64,000 nucleotides of DNA, from assembly GCA_905221605.1 (NCBI GenBank), contig CAJNDS010002220.1, forward strand, positions 146,871-210,870, read 5' to 3'. The notes under the pieces were generated by a model. The model was not told the origin of the DNA, made no database searches, and saw only the letters and a program-made list of their open reading frames with translations. A program made the position numbers and the translations under genes. The DNA comes from Symbiodinium natans (taxonomy: Eukaryota; Sar; Dinophyceae; Suessiales; Symbiodiniaceae). This document shows positions 19,091-30,015 of the stretch, in pieces. Positions within the stretch are counted from its first letter, which is position 1; every line of letters starts with the position of its first letter.

Positions 19091-19989
19091 GTTTAAGGTT
19101 CAGGGCCCCAAAATCTTAGTCACTTTAACCTTTTCAAAACCCTAAAACAACGTTTAGTCCCTTGAAAAGAGCTTGCAAAAACCGGTCGGGCTAAGTAAGG
19201 CCCCTGAAAGCCCTTATTCCCGCCCTCCGAAAACCCTCACTTAACCCTGAATCCTAAAACCCCAAAACTCTGCAAAGCCTTACAAAACCCTACAAACCCT
19301 AAGCCCTCAATTTCCAGCTACCCTGAAACCCTGCAAACCCCTAAACCTTAAACCCTCAACACAACAAACCCTAAAATTCTGAAACCTTGAAACCCTGAAA
19401 CCCTATTCCGAAATAGGGGTACCCTTTAGGAGGTTCCTGTAATATGTTGGGGCGTATTAAGGGTTGCCCCCAATTTCGTAAACCCACCATATCTATATAA
19501 ACATCCCCTAAACCCTAAACCCTAAAACCCTTAAACCCTTCAACCCTGAACCCTCAACACCCTGAAACCCTGAAAGCCCCATCTCCCAGGCTCCCCTCAG
19601 CCATTTTTCCTCCCGAGCTCTCGACTGGGCTCGGCTCTCGGAATTGTGCTTTGGGAAGTTTTCGATAGTTTCTTAAGGAATCATAACAGGACAGGGGGGG
19701 GGGGGGGGGCGTTTAGGGTTTAAGGTTTAGGGTTACCATCCTGTCATATACAGGTTCTTGACAGAAAGAAGGATAAGAAAGGTCCCTGCGTTTCTAGTTC
19801 AGAAGAACCCCAACTCCTAATCGCCCCGAAAGCGTCTTCTCTCCCCCCCACTTGAACCCCTCATCAAAGACCTTCAACACCAAACCCAAAACCATGAAGC
19901 CTTCGAGGTGAAGGGCTTAGGGTTTAGGGTTTAGGGTTTAGGGTAGGGTTCAGGCTTGTGTTTGCAGGGCTTCGGAGCGCTTTTGGCAG

Positions 19990-21442
19990 GACGAAGCTTT
20001 TGAGGGACGAAGCTTCCGAACACAAGCACCTCATGAAACTTGAAGGTACCCTCGATTTCTGGTCCCGACTTCTTCAAGTGAGGAGCGAGTGCCTTGATGA
20101 CCACTAGGCACTAGCTACTAGTTATGCCAAGCACTGAAGTCGACAAAAGGTGGCAAGGCGAGCTCCGCTAATACGGGATGCAGGCCACAAAAGGTCATCC
20201 CTAGCCGTACAACCCTAGCGAAGCCCTGCCCTAGGCAACCTCAAATCGACGTCGCGACTGCGCAGCCACAGCTTCTTGGGGCGCAGACGATGCTTGGGGG
20301 CTTCGGGGCGTTTCGTCGTGCAGAGTTTGGGGTGTGGATTAGGCTCTAGAAGCCCTGAAGCCCTTTGAGGGTTGTCAAGCTGCTGGGCCTTCTCCTCTCT
20401 CAGGGTCCCATGATCTGGGGCTGGGAGAAGGTTGAGACCCTCGAGGGTTCGGAGACGGCTTTTCATTGGGGGATCTTCGGGTTTAGGGTGCATGTCAAGG
20501 AACCCTGCACCTTTAAGCAAGGAGAACATATCATACTCCCAATGATAAGGATGGTTAGGGGGCATACATGCCCCTTGTTGCAAGAATGGTATCCTCGTTA
20601 CTCGAGGAGTATGTCGGGTTGGGGGTGCGTGGTCTAGGAGATCAGGAGATGCAAGGTTGAGCGCCGCAAACCCGAAAAGCCTAAGCCCTAACCCCAACTC
20701 CCCCAAAACCCCTCTACACCCTGAACCCTAAACCGTAAATCCCGCAGCAAAACAAGGCCGACACTTCACGGCCTCCCTTGGCCCTCCAGGTCTCTTAACC
20801 CTCTCCCCCTAATCCAAGGACCCAGAGTAGGCCCTTGCTCCCCGCATGTTTGCGTGTATGTTCCCATATACGCACCTTTAAACCAAGAAGGCCGCCATCT
20901 TATTCCTTGGTTACTCTTGGGTCCAGAATCTCACACACACAAATAGCACAGCTTCCCAACATCAGGTTCGTAAACCCCTAGGGTTTAGGGCTTACGTTTG
21001 GAGACAGAGTTCTGGAACCCTACATGCCAATTAAACCCTAAACCCGAACTGAACCCTAAGCCGAAAGGACTGTTAGTATAGGGGGGAGCACCCCAACCTA
21101 AATCCCTAAACCACAAAGGGGGGCACTCTTGAGACTCTTGAGGTATGTACCTCAGCACGCCCAAAGCCTGCGACGCGCTTCTGGGCTGACTTATTTCACA
21201 GGCAGACCATTTAGTGTTCAGTGTAGGGTTTCGGGCTTAGGGTTTAGGATTTAGGGTTTAGGGTCTAGGGTTTAGGTTTTAGGACTTAGGGTTTAGGGTC
21301 TAGGATTGAGGTTTTAGGACTCAGGGCTGTGTACATGGCAGGACCACGGAGCACCGAAGCTCAGGGTCTTCTGGATCAGGCAGACTGTGTCATCGCAGTC
21401 AATCCAGCCTATGCCCAGAACTGGAATCCCTACACCTGGAGG
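19990..21442 (+). CDS. four-exon gene segment, unknown protein
   Basis: Exons 19990-20077 (LLRDEASEHKHLMKLEGTLD...), 20404-20446 (GPMIWGWEKVETLE), 20748-20789 (KQGRHFTASLGPP) and 21342-21442 (GLLDQADCVIAVNPAYAQNW...) join in phase. Donors are GTGAGG, GTTCGG, GTCTCT and GTTTAG. The second exon has a fine acceptor (CTTCTCCTCTCTCAG). The product looks like a folded domain (ADCVIAVNPAY) that I do not recognise. A possible extra exon at 21156-21184 breaks the phase and was left out. Confidence 0.65.
20818..20924. mobile_element. second copy of the small foldback element
   Basis: Inverted ends GGACCCAGAGTA and TACTCTTGGGTCC; interior has GGCCCTTGCTCC and TTATTCCTTGG. Same length and layout as 3179-3283. 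Lies between exons 20748-20789 and 21342-21442. Confidence 0.55.
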
Positions 21443-21546
21443 GTTTAGACGGTTTCGATGCCCAGTAGTATCCCGCATAAATCCCTTGTAAAGTCGAAGG
21501 GGCCCCCTGTTCGGGTCCCGGGTTTTGGTTTCCTACCGGGCTTGTC

Positions 21547-21825
21547 ATGCTAGGTGTCACAAGGCGATCCGCGATTCTCAAGTCGTCGCCATCTCGGCTA
21601 CAAGTGAAGTTTAGCCGCCTTGTCCAGAATTTAAGTAACCTGGCAATAATTGGCCGGTTTTACTTTATGTCAGCCTCGACGCGCGAGCTGCTCTGGGTAA
21701 TCGAGGACGGACGCGCCAAGTGGGAGGGGTTGCATTTTATTCTGGGCTCCAGTTATGAGTCAGCAACTATGCACCGAACGCAAGAGCATACACAAGCACG
21801 GGAAGCCCAAGCCACAAACCTGTGA
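21547..21825 (+). CDS. ORF with possible exon (STRELLWVIEDGRAKW)
   Basis: Open for 92 codons. The part after acceptor TTTTACTTTATGTCAG (about 21678) reads STRELLWVIEDGRAKWEG. It may be one exon of the preceding gene, but the phase with 21342-21442 is not settled. Unknown function. Confidence 0.35.
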   Translation: MLGVTRRSAILKSSPSRLQVKFSRLVQNLSNLAIIGRFYFMSASTRELLWVIEDGRAKWEGLHFILGSSYESATMHRTQEHTQAREAQATNL

Positions 21826-22346
21826 AAGGACGAGGAGGGCGCAATCAACGTTTTCAGCATCTTGGCTTCCCGAATAAAGTTCGTTGGTTTCTTTGGTGAC
21901 AGGATTTTGGGGTTCGCACTGGCTGAGCGAGTCCCACGTCCCAAAGTTGCGGTGTCCTGGAGACCTAGGCAAGAACACCTTCCTGGAAGTGGAAGTTGCA
22001 TGTGATGAAGGCAGGTTGGGCTCTTCTTCAAATTTGGTTTTTCGGATTTCGGGTTTCGGGCATAGGGAGTTGAGGAGAATTCTTAATGAGGAGGACTTAT
22101 GCTGACATACTTGTAAGGATTCGAAAGCAGCCTTTCTCCGAGCCTAGGCCATGTAAGCCTCAGCTGAGGCCGCGAAACCAAGCATATCCATCACGGAGCT
22201 CAGTGATGGTGATGTATCCGATGTATCCACCCTATAAGCTTAAAGCCTGAATCTCGCCCAGGCGCTGCGGCATGATAGAGGCTTTGAGATGTAGGGGTGT
22301 GATGATTAGTGTTTTGTGGGTGGTTTCAAGGGCTTCTCGTCCGCAG

Positions 22347-22396
22347 GCGCAAAGTTCGAAGGCGCCAAATGTCTTTTCACACTGAATGCCAGCTAG
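22347..22396 (+). CDS. candidate last exon (AKFEGAKCLFTLNAS)
   Basis: Acceptor CTCGTCCGCAG; one frame reads AKFEGAKCLFTLNAS then TAG at 22394. Another frame stays open longer (MSFHTECQLEESRKKGF) and could instead be the start of the downstream zinc-finger gene. Confidence 0.4.
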
Positions 22397-22608
22397 AAGA
22401 ATCTCGAAAGAAAGGCTTCCAACATTAATCTGCCGAGCCCGACTGTCTAAACCCTAACCTGGCTCCGACCCCGGCAGCCCTGAAAGAAGGATCGAAATCT
22501 AAGTTCCGAAGAAATGCAGTGAAGCCTCGTTGCCCTGAAAGAATCCCGAGCCCCTACGAGCGCCTACGAGCCCTCTCGCCCCCAAAACCTCTACGCGTGC
22601 GCGTGCAG

Positions 22609-22680
22609 AAATCAGGCCATGAAGTCATGCAGCGGACCAACTCGCAGCCCGAGCTGAAAGAGTGGAGGCTCCACGCAGAA
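22609..22680 (+). CDS. candidate N-terminal exon of the zinc-finger gene
   Basis: Acceptor GTGCGCGTGCAG, donor GCAGAA|GTTTTT; 24 codons, phase 0: EVMQRTNSQPELKEWRLHAE. Such Ser/Pro/Arg-rich stretches often precede the CCCH-like domain in dinoflagellate proteins. The phase link to the next exon depends on which acceptor is used there. Confidence 0.5.
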
Positions 22681-22759
22681 GTTTTTTGGGGGGATTTAGC
22701 GAAGAAAAGAGTTTAGGTGTCTGGGAGTTTCGGTGTTTACGGGTGAGGCCGGCTTGGAG

Positions 22760-23137
22760 TGGAGCGGTCTGTCTCTGCGGTTTTGCACTGTGGGTTCCCT
22801 TTGCGGAAACATGCACGCGAGGTCCCTGCCCCTCACCACGACGGAATCGACTGAGCTGCTGGTGCATCCAGAGGGTGTGGTGCAGGAGCACGATGTTGCA
22901 CGGAATCAAGGGACGTCGCCTAAACGAGGTCCTGAGAACCAGGACCTGTCGTCCTGGCAGGCGCACAGGGCTGGCACTTGCAAGCCATGCTTCTTCTTCG
23001 CACGAATGAATGATGGCTGCTATCACGGTGACGCATGCTTGTATTGCCATTTCTGCTCGCCCGACGAAGCTAGACACAGGCGCAATCGCTTGACCTGGCA
23101 GCGCAAAAGGCAGCTTCCCAGCAACTCTCAGCGATGA
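22760..23137 (+). CDS. CCCH-like zinc-finger protein, last exon
   Basis: Ends with GTCKPCFFFARMNDGCYHGD followed by ACLYCHFCSPDE and a basic tail (ARHRRNRLTWQRKR), stop TGA at 23135-23137. The spacing GxCxPCxFF...GCxxGxxCxxCHxC is the CCCH-like domain abundant in dinoflagellates and found in other alveolates; it probably binds RNA or another nucleic acid. The exon start is uncertain: an AG before 22760 keeps phase with 22609-22680, while 22822 is the alternative. The domain call is solid, the gene extent is not. Confidence 0.75.
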   Translation, partial: WSGLSLRFCTVGSLCGNMHARSLPLTTTESTELLVHPEGVVQEHDVARNQGTSPKRGPENQDLSSWQAHRAGTCKPCFFFARMNDGCYHGDACLYCHFCSPDEARHRRNRLTWQRKRQLPSNSQR

Positions 23138-23784
23138 CAGACGATTGCGCCGATGTGCGCCGGTCAGTCTCTGCATCGGCTGATGTAACGTAGTCATAAG
23201 TGTCCTAAGCCGGGTGGCCTTCGATGGTGCCTGGCAAACTAGGTTTCCTTATAGCAAACGCAGGGCACCGAAGCCTTCTCGTTAGCATATGGATCCCTCA
23301 TCGGACGCGACGAGAAGAGACTCTGGGCCCCCCATCTTTCTATGCCCCATTTTTGACTGGGATCTGGTTGTAAACGAGGGCTTTCAGAGTAGATATCCAG
23401 AAGCTTTGGGGGAGGGGGGGGGGCCTTAACTCAGCCCTCAGTCGCTTTGAAGCTGAACACGGCGGGTCCTCGAGCTGGCCGGGAGTACGCCTTGGGATGC
23501 AGAGGTAAGATCTGGATGACCAGCCTAGCGCGATTTCAGGACAGCCGGGTTTAGGGCTTAGGGTTTAGGGTTTAAGTTTAAGGTGCCTGAGATCCTGAAC
23601 CCCAAAAGCCTATAAACCTCCCAACCTTACAGGGCAGACAGCCTCGATCCAAACTCCTCGTCTTCTTGTCTGTTGTCCGAGTCCACGCATCTCTCAAGCG
23701 TTTCAAGAGGACCGGGAACCTGGAGTGCTCAGGGTTTGGAGCTTAAGGCAACTAGTGGTCAAAGTCTTCGGGTTCGGAGCTTAG

Positions 23785-23967
23785 CACCCAGAGCGTAGAG
23801 CTTCAGATGTGGACTTTCAGGTGACGTCCATAGACATGAGGATCTGCCAGCAGGCTTCATCTCTTCAAAGCAGCCAACAAGAGCTGAACGAACTTGTCCG
23901 ACAGGAACCTGTGGCAGCTTCAGCAGCGCCAGGTCGCCAATACATAATGGCATCGTTTCACAGTTGA
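23785..23967 (+). CDS. candidate terminal exon, helical (SSQQELNELVRQEP)
   Basis: From acceptor GAGCTTAG the frame is open for 60 codons to TGA at 23965-23967, with MRICQQASSLQSSQQELNEL and VRQEPVAASAAPGRQYIM. A second frame and a minus-strand 64-codon ORF are also open, so strand is inferred from neighbours. Earlier open stretches at 23450-23547 and 23633-23730 may be further exons. Confidence 0.45.
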   Translation, partial: HPERRASDVDFQVTSIDMRICQQASSLQSSQQELNELVRQEPVAASAAPGRQYIMASFHS

Positions 23968-25110
23968 CCTCTGACTTTTTTCAGGTCTTCTTCCCAAAGC
24001 CTAAGGCCTAAGGCAAGACCTCAGAGTCACATCTTCCGACCTGCTGTCGCAGATTTGGTAGCGTTCTGCGGGCAAGCTTTCTGCGACAGACCTCGGAGCC
24101 TTAGTTTTTTTGCGCAAGCATTTGAGTCAGTTGAGATTCACGAGATGGGCAAAATGCTGGTCGAGGTCCCAAAGGTTGTTTTATTGTGTGCGTGCGTTTG
24201 TGAAGCTCTAGGGGACCTCAGCAAGTAAACTTTCTGAAGCCCCGAACCCGAAATGGACCGCATGTGTTTTGCAAAGCCGACTCTTTGCCTGGTGGATGGC
24301 ACTCCGGACCCGAAACCCTGTTTGGGGCTTTGGGTTTTGGGTGTTGCTATTTGATGTTTAGGGTTTGTGCCACGCTGCTCAGATACTGCGCATTGGAGCT
24401 GGATTCCTGAACATGAAAGAAGCCGAAACCATCCAAAGTGCCTACACCCTTGTCAAAGGATCCGAAGTCGTACCTCAAACCGCCTAAACCCATACTCTGG
24501 CCCCCAAACCCAGCCTTAGCCCTAAGAACCCCTGGTCCGACTCGAAAGGTCCCCAAACCGGGTAAAACCGGGTCTAGGGTTAGGGTGTGTAGAGTCCCTA
24601 GAGTATATTCGGAAGCCCAGAAGTACCCTTGCTCCCTGTGTTCAGCCTACGGGATCACATAGAAAGCCCAACCCTGTTCCATGCTCAGGTTGCTGGGCAA
24701 CCCTAAACTGCTTAAGCCTTCAAATCTGTTTCCTAGCCTTTTGAAACATCATGCCCGACGATTTATTAAGGTTCAGGGCTTCATGGTTTCAGGGTGTAGA
24801 GTGAAGTGGGTTTGAGGCTTAGGGATTGCGAGACCTGCATGCAAGGTCCCCGAATCAGCAGGCAGCCAAGCTAGACCCGGGGCCCGGGGCCCAGTGTCTT
24901 AACCCCCTGAACCCTAAGTCCCAAAAAGACTCAGTACAAGTGTTGATGGTGTTGTTTTTTATGGACCTAAGAGGATCTCAGTGAAGAATAGTATTGTTTC
25001 GGTGCAGCCGGGGCAAGGGGTGCTAGTGACAGACTGGGGTGCATGGGGGTAGAGTGTAGGCTTGAGGGTGTAGGGGTTCGGGATTTACGGGGGCGATACT
25101 CCCTGTGCAG

Positions 25111-25372
25111 AACTTCGCCGCGGTGGATGACCCTCAATCCTAACCGAACCTTGAACCCTAAGCCCCGTAAACCTCTCAACCCTAGGAGCTCGCTTCCGGG
25201 CGCCTTGAGAACCCCGGAGGCCCCAGGAGATAGGCGTTTTAGGGATCCCTGTAATGACTGAATTGCCCTAAACCCCGAACCCGACGCCCAGAAGCGCAGT
25301 TCCTTCTGCAGGTGCCTCTCGCCTCTTTCCAGGCACAGAGAGAACAGGAGCATGTCAGAAATTTCACAGAAG
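25111..25372 (+). CDS. candidate exons (NFAAVDD; AQREQEHVRNFTE)
   Basis: Two pieces have strong acceptors: 25111 onward (CTCCCTGTGCAG, NFAAVDDPQS) and 25333-25372 (CTCGCCTCTTTCCAG, AQREQEHVRNFTE, donor GAAG|GTAGGT). A 180-codon minus-strand ORF covers both (LLFSLCLERGERHLQKELRF), so strand is not certain. The clean splice sites favour +. Confidence 0.45.
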
Positions 25373-26158
25373 GTAGGTTGTGGTCCTGAACCCTGAACCC
25401 TAAACTCAGGGTGTTCACGCTTTGAAGGAATTCCCAGGTAAGATGGGAACGTGCCAGTCCGACAGTGTTTTTTTGTTTTCCCCCCCCCCCATAAGCTATA
25501 GAAATTCAATGGGGGCTATGTCTTGCTTTAATGGGTTTCTAGCAGAACCGGAAACTATAGGCCCCAGTAAGCAAGAAACCCTCAACCCTAAACCCCTAAC
25601 CCAAGGGTCTAGGGCCGCCAACAAGCTGTCTTCCTCTTCATCGTATATTTGCATGAGGTATCAGTATGAGAATGAAAACTAGCATGAGTTCTTGTGTACT
25701 TACTAAACTTTCAATTTCAGTAGCCCACCCACCACCCACCCCAAACTCATGGTTTAGGTATGTTTCGGGTCCCAAACCCTAAGGACCCAAACGACCCTGA
25801 ATCCCGAAGATCCTAAACACCAAGCAGCCCTTTACAAGGGCCCCTCGTTTCGAAGCCCTAGCCCAAACCTTCAGAGCCTGACGCACCAGGAGCCATGACG
25901 TACTCAATCGCATGTCCGAAGAGAAGTATCACCGAACACGGTCGCTTCTACGCCAGGCCATGGGTTTTGCAGTTGAGTGTTGAATTAAGAAAGTTGCAGT
26001 CCAAGATTTAAGGATTGGAGCTTGTGGTTCAAGGGGAGGGGGTCTGAGGGCTTGTGGGTAACGGATCCAGGGAGAATCAAAGTCGGAAGTATGTGTTTGG
26101 TCTTGTTCGGTTTAGGCTTTTGGTTTGGCTACTGAAGCTTGCAGCACCTCTTTTCTAG

Positions 26159-27175
26159 CAATCCACGTCCACGCTGGCGAATGGTCTTTCTGCCTTTTTG
26201 TCTTTGTGTGCTTGCTAGGCCAAGTACTCTGCGCCATGGTGGAGGTAAATGAAATTAGCAGGTGTCTATTTCTGACTTAAAGCATCAGGAAGGGCCAGTA
26301 AATTGGACCAGCCCCCATGCATTCTAAGCTCAAGCTGGATGATACGCTAAACCTTGAAACCCATACCCCAAACCCGAAACTAATCAGCTCCCAAAATTCT
26401 TCCTCGCCACAACAACAGCTGGCCCTCTCCCGGGATGATTCCCAGCGGTTGGGTTCAGGGTGGGTTTACGGGTTGACTTGAATTCGACACCCAAAGCCTG
26501 GAACTTCGAGCCGCAGCTCCTGGGTTGGGACAGCTGTGCAAATGCCAAGGTGGTTGGCTTTGTTCAAAAGAGCTTGAGGCCCTAAGCCTCATGGGTTGAC
26601 TTGGGTTCCTACTAGACCCTAAACCCCAACCACCTCAAAACCTTAAACCCTTGACCCTAAACCTAAACCCTGACGCTGCTTCAGGAAAGCGAGCCCGCAG
26701 AGGTTTCCAACCTCCCGGGCCTCGCGCGGGCACCAAGTGTTGCAACCCTGAGCCCTGAAATCCGAAGATTGGGTGTAGAGGTATGGGGTTATATAGGGTG
26801 ATAGGATTATAGGGTTTAGGGTTTCGGGTTATAGGGCTATAGGGTTATAGGATTCAGGGTTATAGGGTTGTGGGGTTTTGGAATATAGGGTTTAGGGTCC
26901 GGAGTTTTGCGCGAGGTCGGGGCGAGTTTTGCCCTTTAACCCTCAGCCCTGGTGGCCCTGAGTGAGGCGTCGTGATGTCACATCAAGGGCGGTTAACCCC
27001 AGACCCTAAGCCGCGCCCTTAACTAAACGACCCCTGGAAGCCCACGAATCCCTCAGCCCGGCAAGGCCGGATAAGATCCTCCCAGGAGCTTCACACGTCG
27101 GAGCCTTTTGCGCATTTGCTGACCGAAGTGGTGGACCTTCCTGATGTGGCAGACGTCCCGGATGAGGAGACCTAA
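26159..27175 (+). CDS. four-exon 3' end of a gene, acidic tail
   Basis: Exons 26159-26183 (QSTSTLAN), 26219-26244 (QVLCAMVE), 26685-26729 (ESEPAEVSNLPGLAR) and 27086-27175 (ELHTSEPFAHLLTEVVDLPD... TAA) join in phase. The first intron, 26184-26218, is only 35 nt with GT..CTTGCTAG; the other donors are GTAAAT and GC (CGG|GCACCA). The C-terminus is strongly acidic (VVDLPDVADVPDEET). Function unknown. Confidence 0.65.
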
Positions 27176-27742
27176 ACTTGAAAACCCTCAAGCCTACGTA
27201 GCCTACGTACGTGTCTTGAGGTGCCCGGTGATCATCAAATCGCAAAGGGGGCCAAAGCCGTTGCCGCGTGTAGGCTCATGGTTCAGGATCTTTGAGAGCA
27301 CACGGGGAGAATCCTAAACCCGCACTTTTAGGGGCTCCTAAACCCTATCAAGCATGAACTCAAAACCCTGAACCCCAAACCCCGAACCTCCACCCCCCAA
27401 GGTATTCTGGCTGGGCCCAGACATGAAGGCTGAAACTTCTCTTCGATTCTAGATTGAATCTTCTGCACAGGTGGTTTAAAACTGCGTAGGTTCTCATGAC
27501 GCAGTGAAAAGTACCCATGGGTAGTGGGCTAAGCCCGAAGCCCCGACCCTCAACTCCAGCCGAAGACCCTTCTGCTAAAGACCTCCAAAGTTCGAAGACA
27601 CTCAAACCTTTCACCTTAAGCCTTTGGATGGCAATTAGACATGTAATGCACATGAAGACTACTGCTGAGAAAACGATCATCTACCCCAGCAGCGCCGTAT
27701 TTGAAGTTAAAGTGTATTTGACTTTACCACTAACATGTTAGC

Positions 27743-28021
27743 ATGGTCAAGTATCGTCAAGCAGAGCAAACTACAATGATACCGACAATAGCAGTACCCA
27801 CATCATCTACGTTGCGAACCAGAGCAAACTTGCAAGAAGAAGTAAATTGGGATTGTACATCAACCGTGCGCGTTCAAGGTCATCGAGCCCCAAACGAGCA
27901 GCCTAAGTGCCGAAAGCCCGTGGCTTCGGCTTCAGGGAGTTCCCCTTCCTGTCTGAAGCCCCTCAAAACCCTTCAGCCAACTTACCCACAGTTGAACTTT
28001 CTCGTGCCGCCTTACTTCTGA
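27743..28021 (+). CDS. 92-codon open frame, doubtful
   Basis: Open from ATG at 27743 to TGA, in a repeat-poor patch. The first half is Thr/Arg rich and the second half is telomere-like DNA in translation. No clear acceptor, donor or family. Listed because it is one of the few long + ORFs. Confidence 0.2.
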   Translation: MVKYRQAEQTTMIPTIAVPTSSTLRTRANLQEEVNWDCTSTVRVQGHRAPNEQPKCRKPVASASGSSPSCLKPLKTLQPTYPQLNFLVPPYF

Positions 28022-28146
28022 GAACTCGGGCCGCTCAGCATGTGTAAACCCAAACCCTAAACCCTAAACCCTGAACCCTGAACCCTGAACCCTGAACCCT
28101 AAACCCTACACCTAACCCTGGCTGCTGGAGAAAGTCAGCCGCACAG

Positions 28147-28205
28147 GAGTCACCGCATTCAGAAAGTCTCGGCTCAGAGTCGCTCGTGGCTGCTTGGCTC
28201 ATTCG
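28147..28205 (+). CDS. candidate exon (SHRIQKVSAQSRSWLLGSF)
   Basis: Acceptor CAGCCGCACAG, reads SHRIQKVSAQSRSWLLGSF, ending at a GC donor (TTCG|GCTTGG) before a TTTAGGG tract. A further possible small exon follows TTTAGTTTCAG at 28375. Unknown product. Confidence 0.45.
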
Positions 28206-28553
28206 GCTTGGGGGTTCAGGGTTTAGGGTTTAGGGTTCAGGGTTTCGGGCTCAGGGCTTCGCCGCGAATGCATGCGCGAGGGTTACGGGGATTGGGAGCG
28301 AGGGTGGCCGTTCGGGGTTAGGGCGTTGCTTCCGTGCAGTTGTGTTTTTGCCGTTGCAGTTGATTTAGTTTCAGGAGTCTTGGCGTCTTGTGCTCCAGGG
28401 TTTCAGGCTTTCGGGTCGAGGTTCTAGGGAGCGGCGCACCTCCATACGCCCAGTACCCTGCCCCCTTGTTCCCCCTTGTTTTATGAGCCTGGATGCCTAT
28501 AAAGCCAAGGGGCCGGGTTCAGTGCCCTTGAGACCCACGAGCATAAGCCCTAA

Positions 28554-28735
28554 ACCCTATAAACCCTATAAACCCTATATTATAAACCCTAAAAACCCTA
28601 TAAACCCTATAAACCGTATAAACCCTATAAACCCCATAAACCCTATAAACCCTGTAAACCCTATAAACCCTATAGACCCTATAAACCCTATAAACCCTAT
28701 GAACCCTATAAACCCTAGAAACCCTAAACCCTAGG
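28554..28735. repeat. telomere-variant satellite (CCCTATAAA)n
   Basis: About 18 copies of a 9-bp unit CCCTATAAA with single-base variants, a telomere-like unit with an inserted AT. On the minus strand it translates as a VYRVYR repeat with no meaning. Confidence 0.85.
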
Positions 28736-28795
28736 CTCCGTGAGGTGCTCATGGTTACGTTGCGAGTTGATGAGCTTATCGGAATTGCTCGCTAG

Positions 28796-29036
28796 AGAGA
28801 CCGTTCCCAAGCTTGGGCTGTTCCTTCCGGAGCCGTTGCAACAACAAGTTCTGGCATGTAGGGCACTTAGGGTTTAGGACAGGCTTTCTGTCAGTAGCCT
28901 ACAGAGAAGGTTTGGCTTCATTGATTCATAACGTCAGTTCTAGCGAGACTAAGAGGTCGATTGAGGGTTGAGGGTTGAGGGTGGCTTCATGAAGACCTTC
29001 TATGACGCTGCCGCAAGAGCCGGAGATTGCTGGAGG
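28796..29036 (+). CDS. two-exon segment (TVPKLGLFLPEPLQQQ + TFYDAAARAGDCWR)
   Basis: Exon 28796-28847 (acceptor CTCGCTAG, donor CAA|GTTCTG) and exon 28995-29036 (acceptor TTCATGAAG, donor AGG|GTCTGC) are both phase 0 at the join. The intron between is 147 nt. No family recognised. Confidence 0.5.
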
Positions 29037-29892
29037 GTCTGCTTCATGCCAACCGTAAAACAATCCTAAGCCCTGGCCTATTGCGGCCCTTGTTTTTTAA
29101 GAGCCTCGGACAGCATTTCTGAGGAGTTGCTCCCGCCACCACTTCATGAGGCGGGGTGCTGGAGTGGTGGTGTTGAGGGTTGTGGGCTTGTTGCGCGCTT
29201 AGTCATCGCAACTTAGAGAACTGTTCATGGCTTCTGGGCCCAGAAGTCGCGCTAAGAGGGTTAGGCCTTTGTGGTTCAGAGCCTTGCGAAGCCGAGCGTG
29301 GTGTCCTTTGATCCTCTTTGGGTTCTGGGTTCCTCTGGTGGTATGAACCCTCTCCAAGAAAGAAGAGGGCGAAAACAACAAATACCTTTTACAATTCGTG
29401 CATTCTGGGAGCTACCGATTGGCGCTTAGGCTTTAGAGCTTTTGGGCCTTGGGGGGGGGGGGGGGGGGGGGGGGGACCTGTAATTCGCGGCTGGCACCAA
29501 GCCTTGCAGAGTCAAAAAGAGCTTAGGGCTTAGGGTTTTAGAGTCTTTTTTATGTCGAGGGCTTTCATCAGTCGAGATTTAGGACTCTAAGAGCCCGGGG
29601 ATGGTAAACTTTGAACTTTGAGGTGTTTTCCATTGAATTCTTGCATATCTGTCTCATCACAAAAGGTGACCAGAGCACGTCGGCGTCGTTTCGAGCATAT
29701 CCTGGAGTACACCTGTCTCCTTTCGGGCTGGGATTGGTTTGGAGTTCAGGGTGCTTTGTTTACATCCGCCACTACATGCTAATCAGTACATGCTCAAAGA
29801 AAAAGTATTGAAACCCCCACCACCGCCACCCCAAATCCCTCCCGCCATCCCCTCAAACCCCCCCCCCCCCCACCCCCACTCCACAACGCTTG

Positions 29893-30015
29893 GCCGACGG
29901 CTCAGGAGGATGGCTCAGACTGCGACGGCAGTTACAGGCGCGGTGGTGGGCCACGCTTTGGGGCTCAGCTCGTTGTACTTTCAGGGGGCAGGGAAAGCTT
30001 GCAGCGAGAAAGGCC
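29893..30015 (+). CDS. possible CHCHD2/10-like segment (MAQTATAV..VVGHALG)
   Basis: After GACGGCTCAG one frame reads RMAQTATAVTGAVVGHALGL, which recalls the conserved Ala/Gly hydrophobic stretch of mitochondrial CHCHD2/CHCHD10-type proteins (MAQMA..A..VAVGSAVGH). All three frames are open and no CHCH cysteine pattern follows convincingly, though ACSEK occurs 17 codons on. The ORF then runs into a GA microsatellite (30010-30040). Tentative. Confidence 0.3.

Noticed and set aside
24967-25509. 180-codon minus-strand ORF (LLFSLCLERGERHLQKELRF)
   Set aside because: Protein-like in part, but it runs through telomere-like DNA and lacks splice signals; the + strand has clean acceptors and a donor over the same bases. 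Kept only as an alternative in the feature note.
28390-28752. ORFs with NPINPIN or VYRVYR repeats
   Set aside because: They are translations of the CCCTATAAA satellite with no splice or coding evidence.
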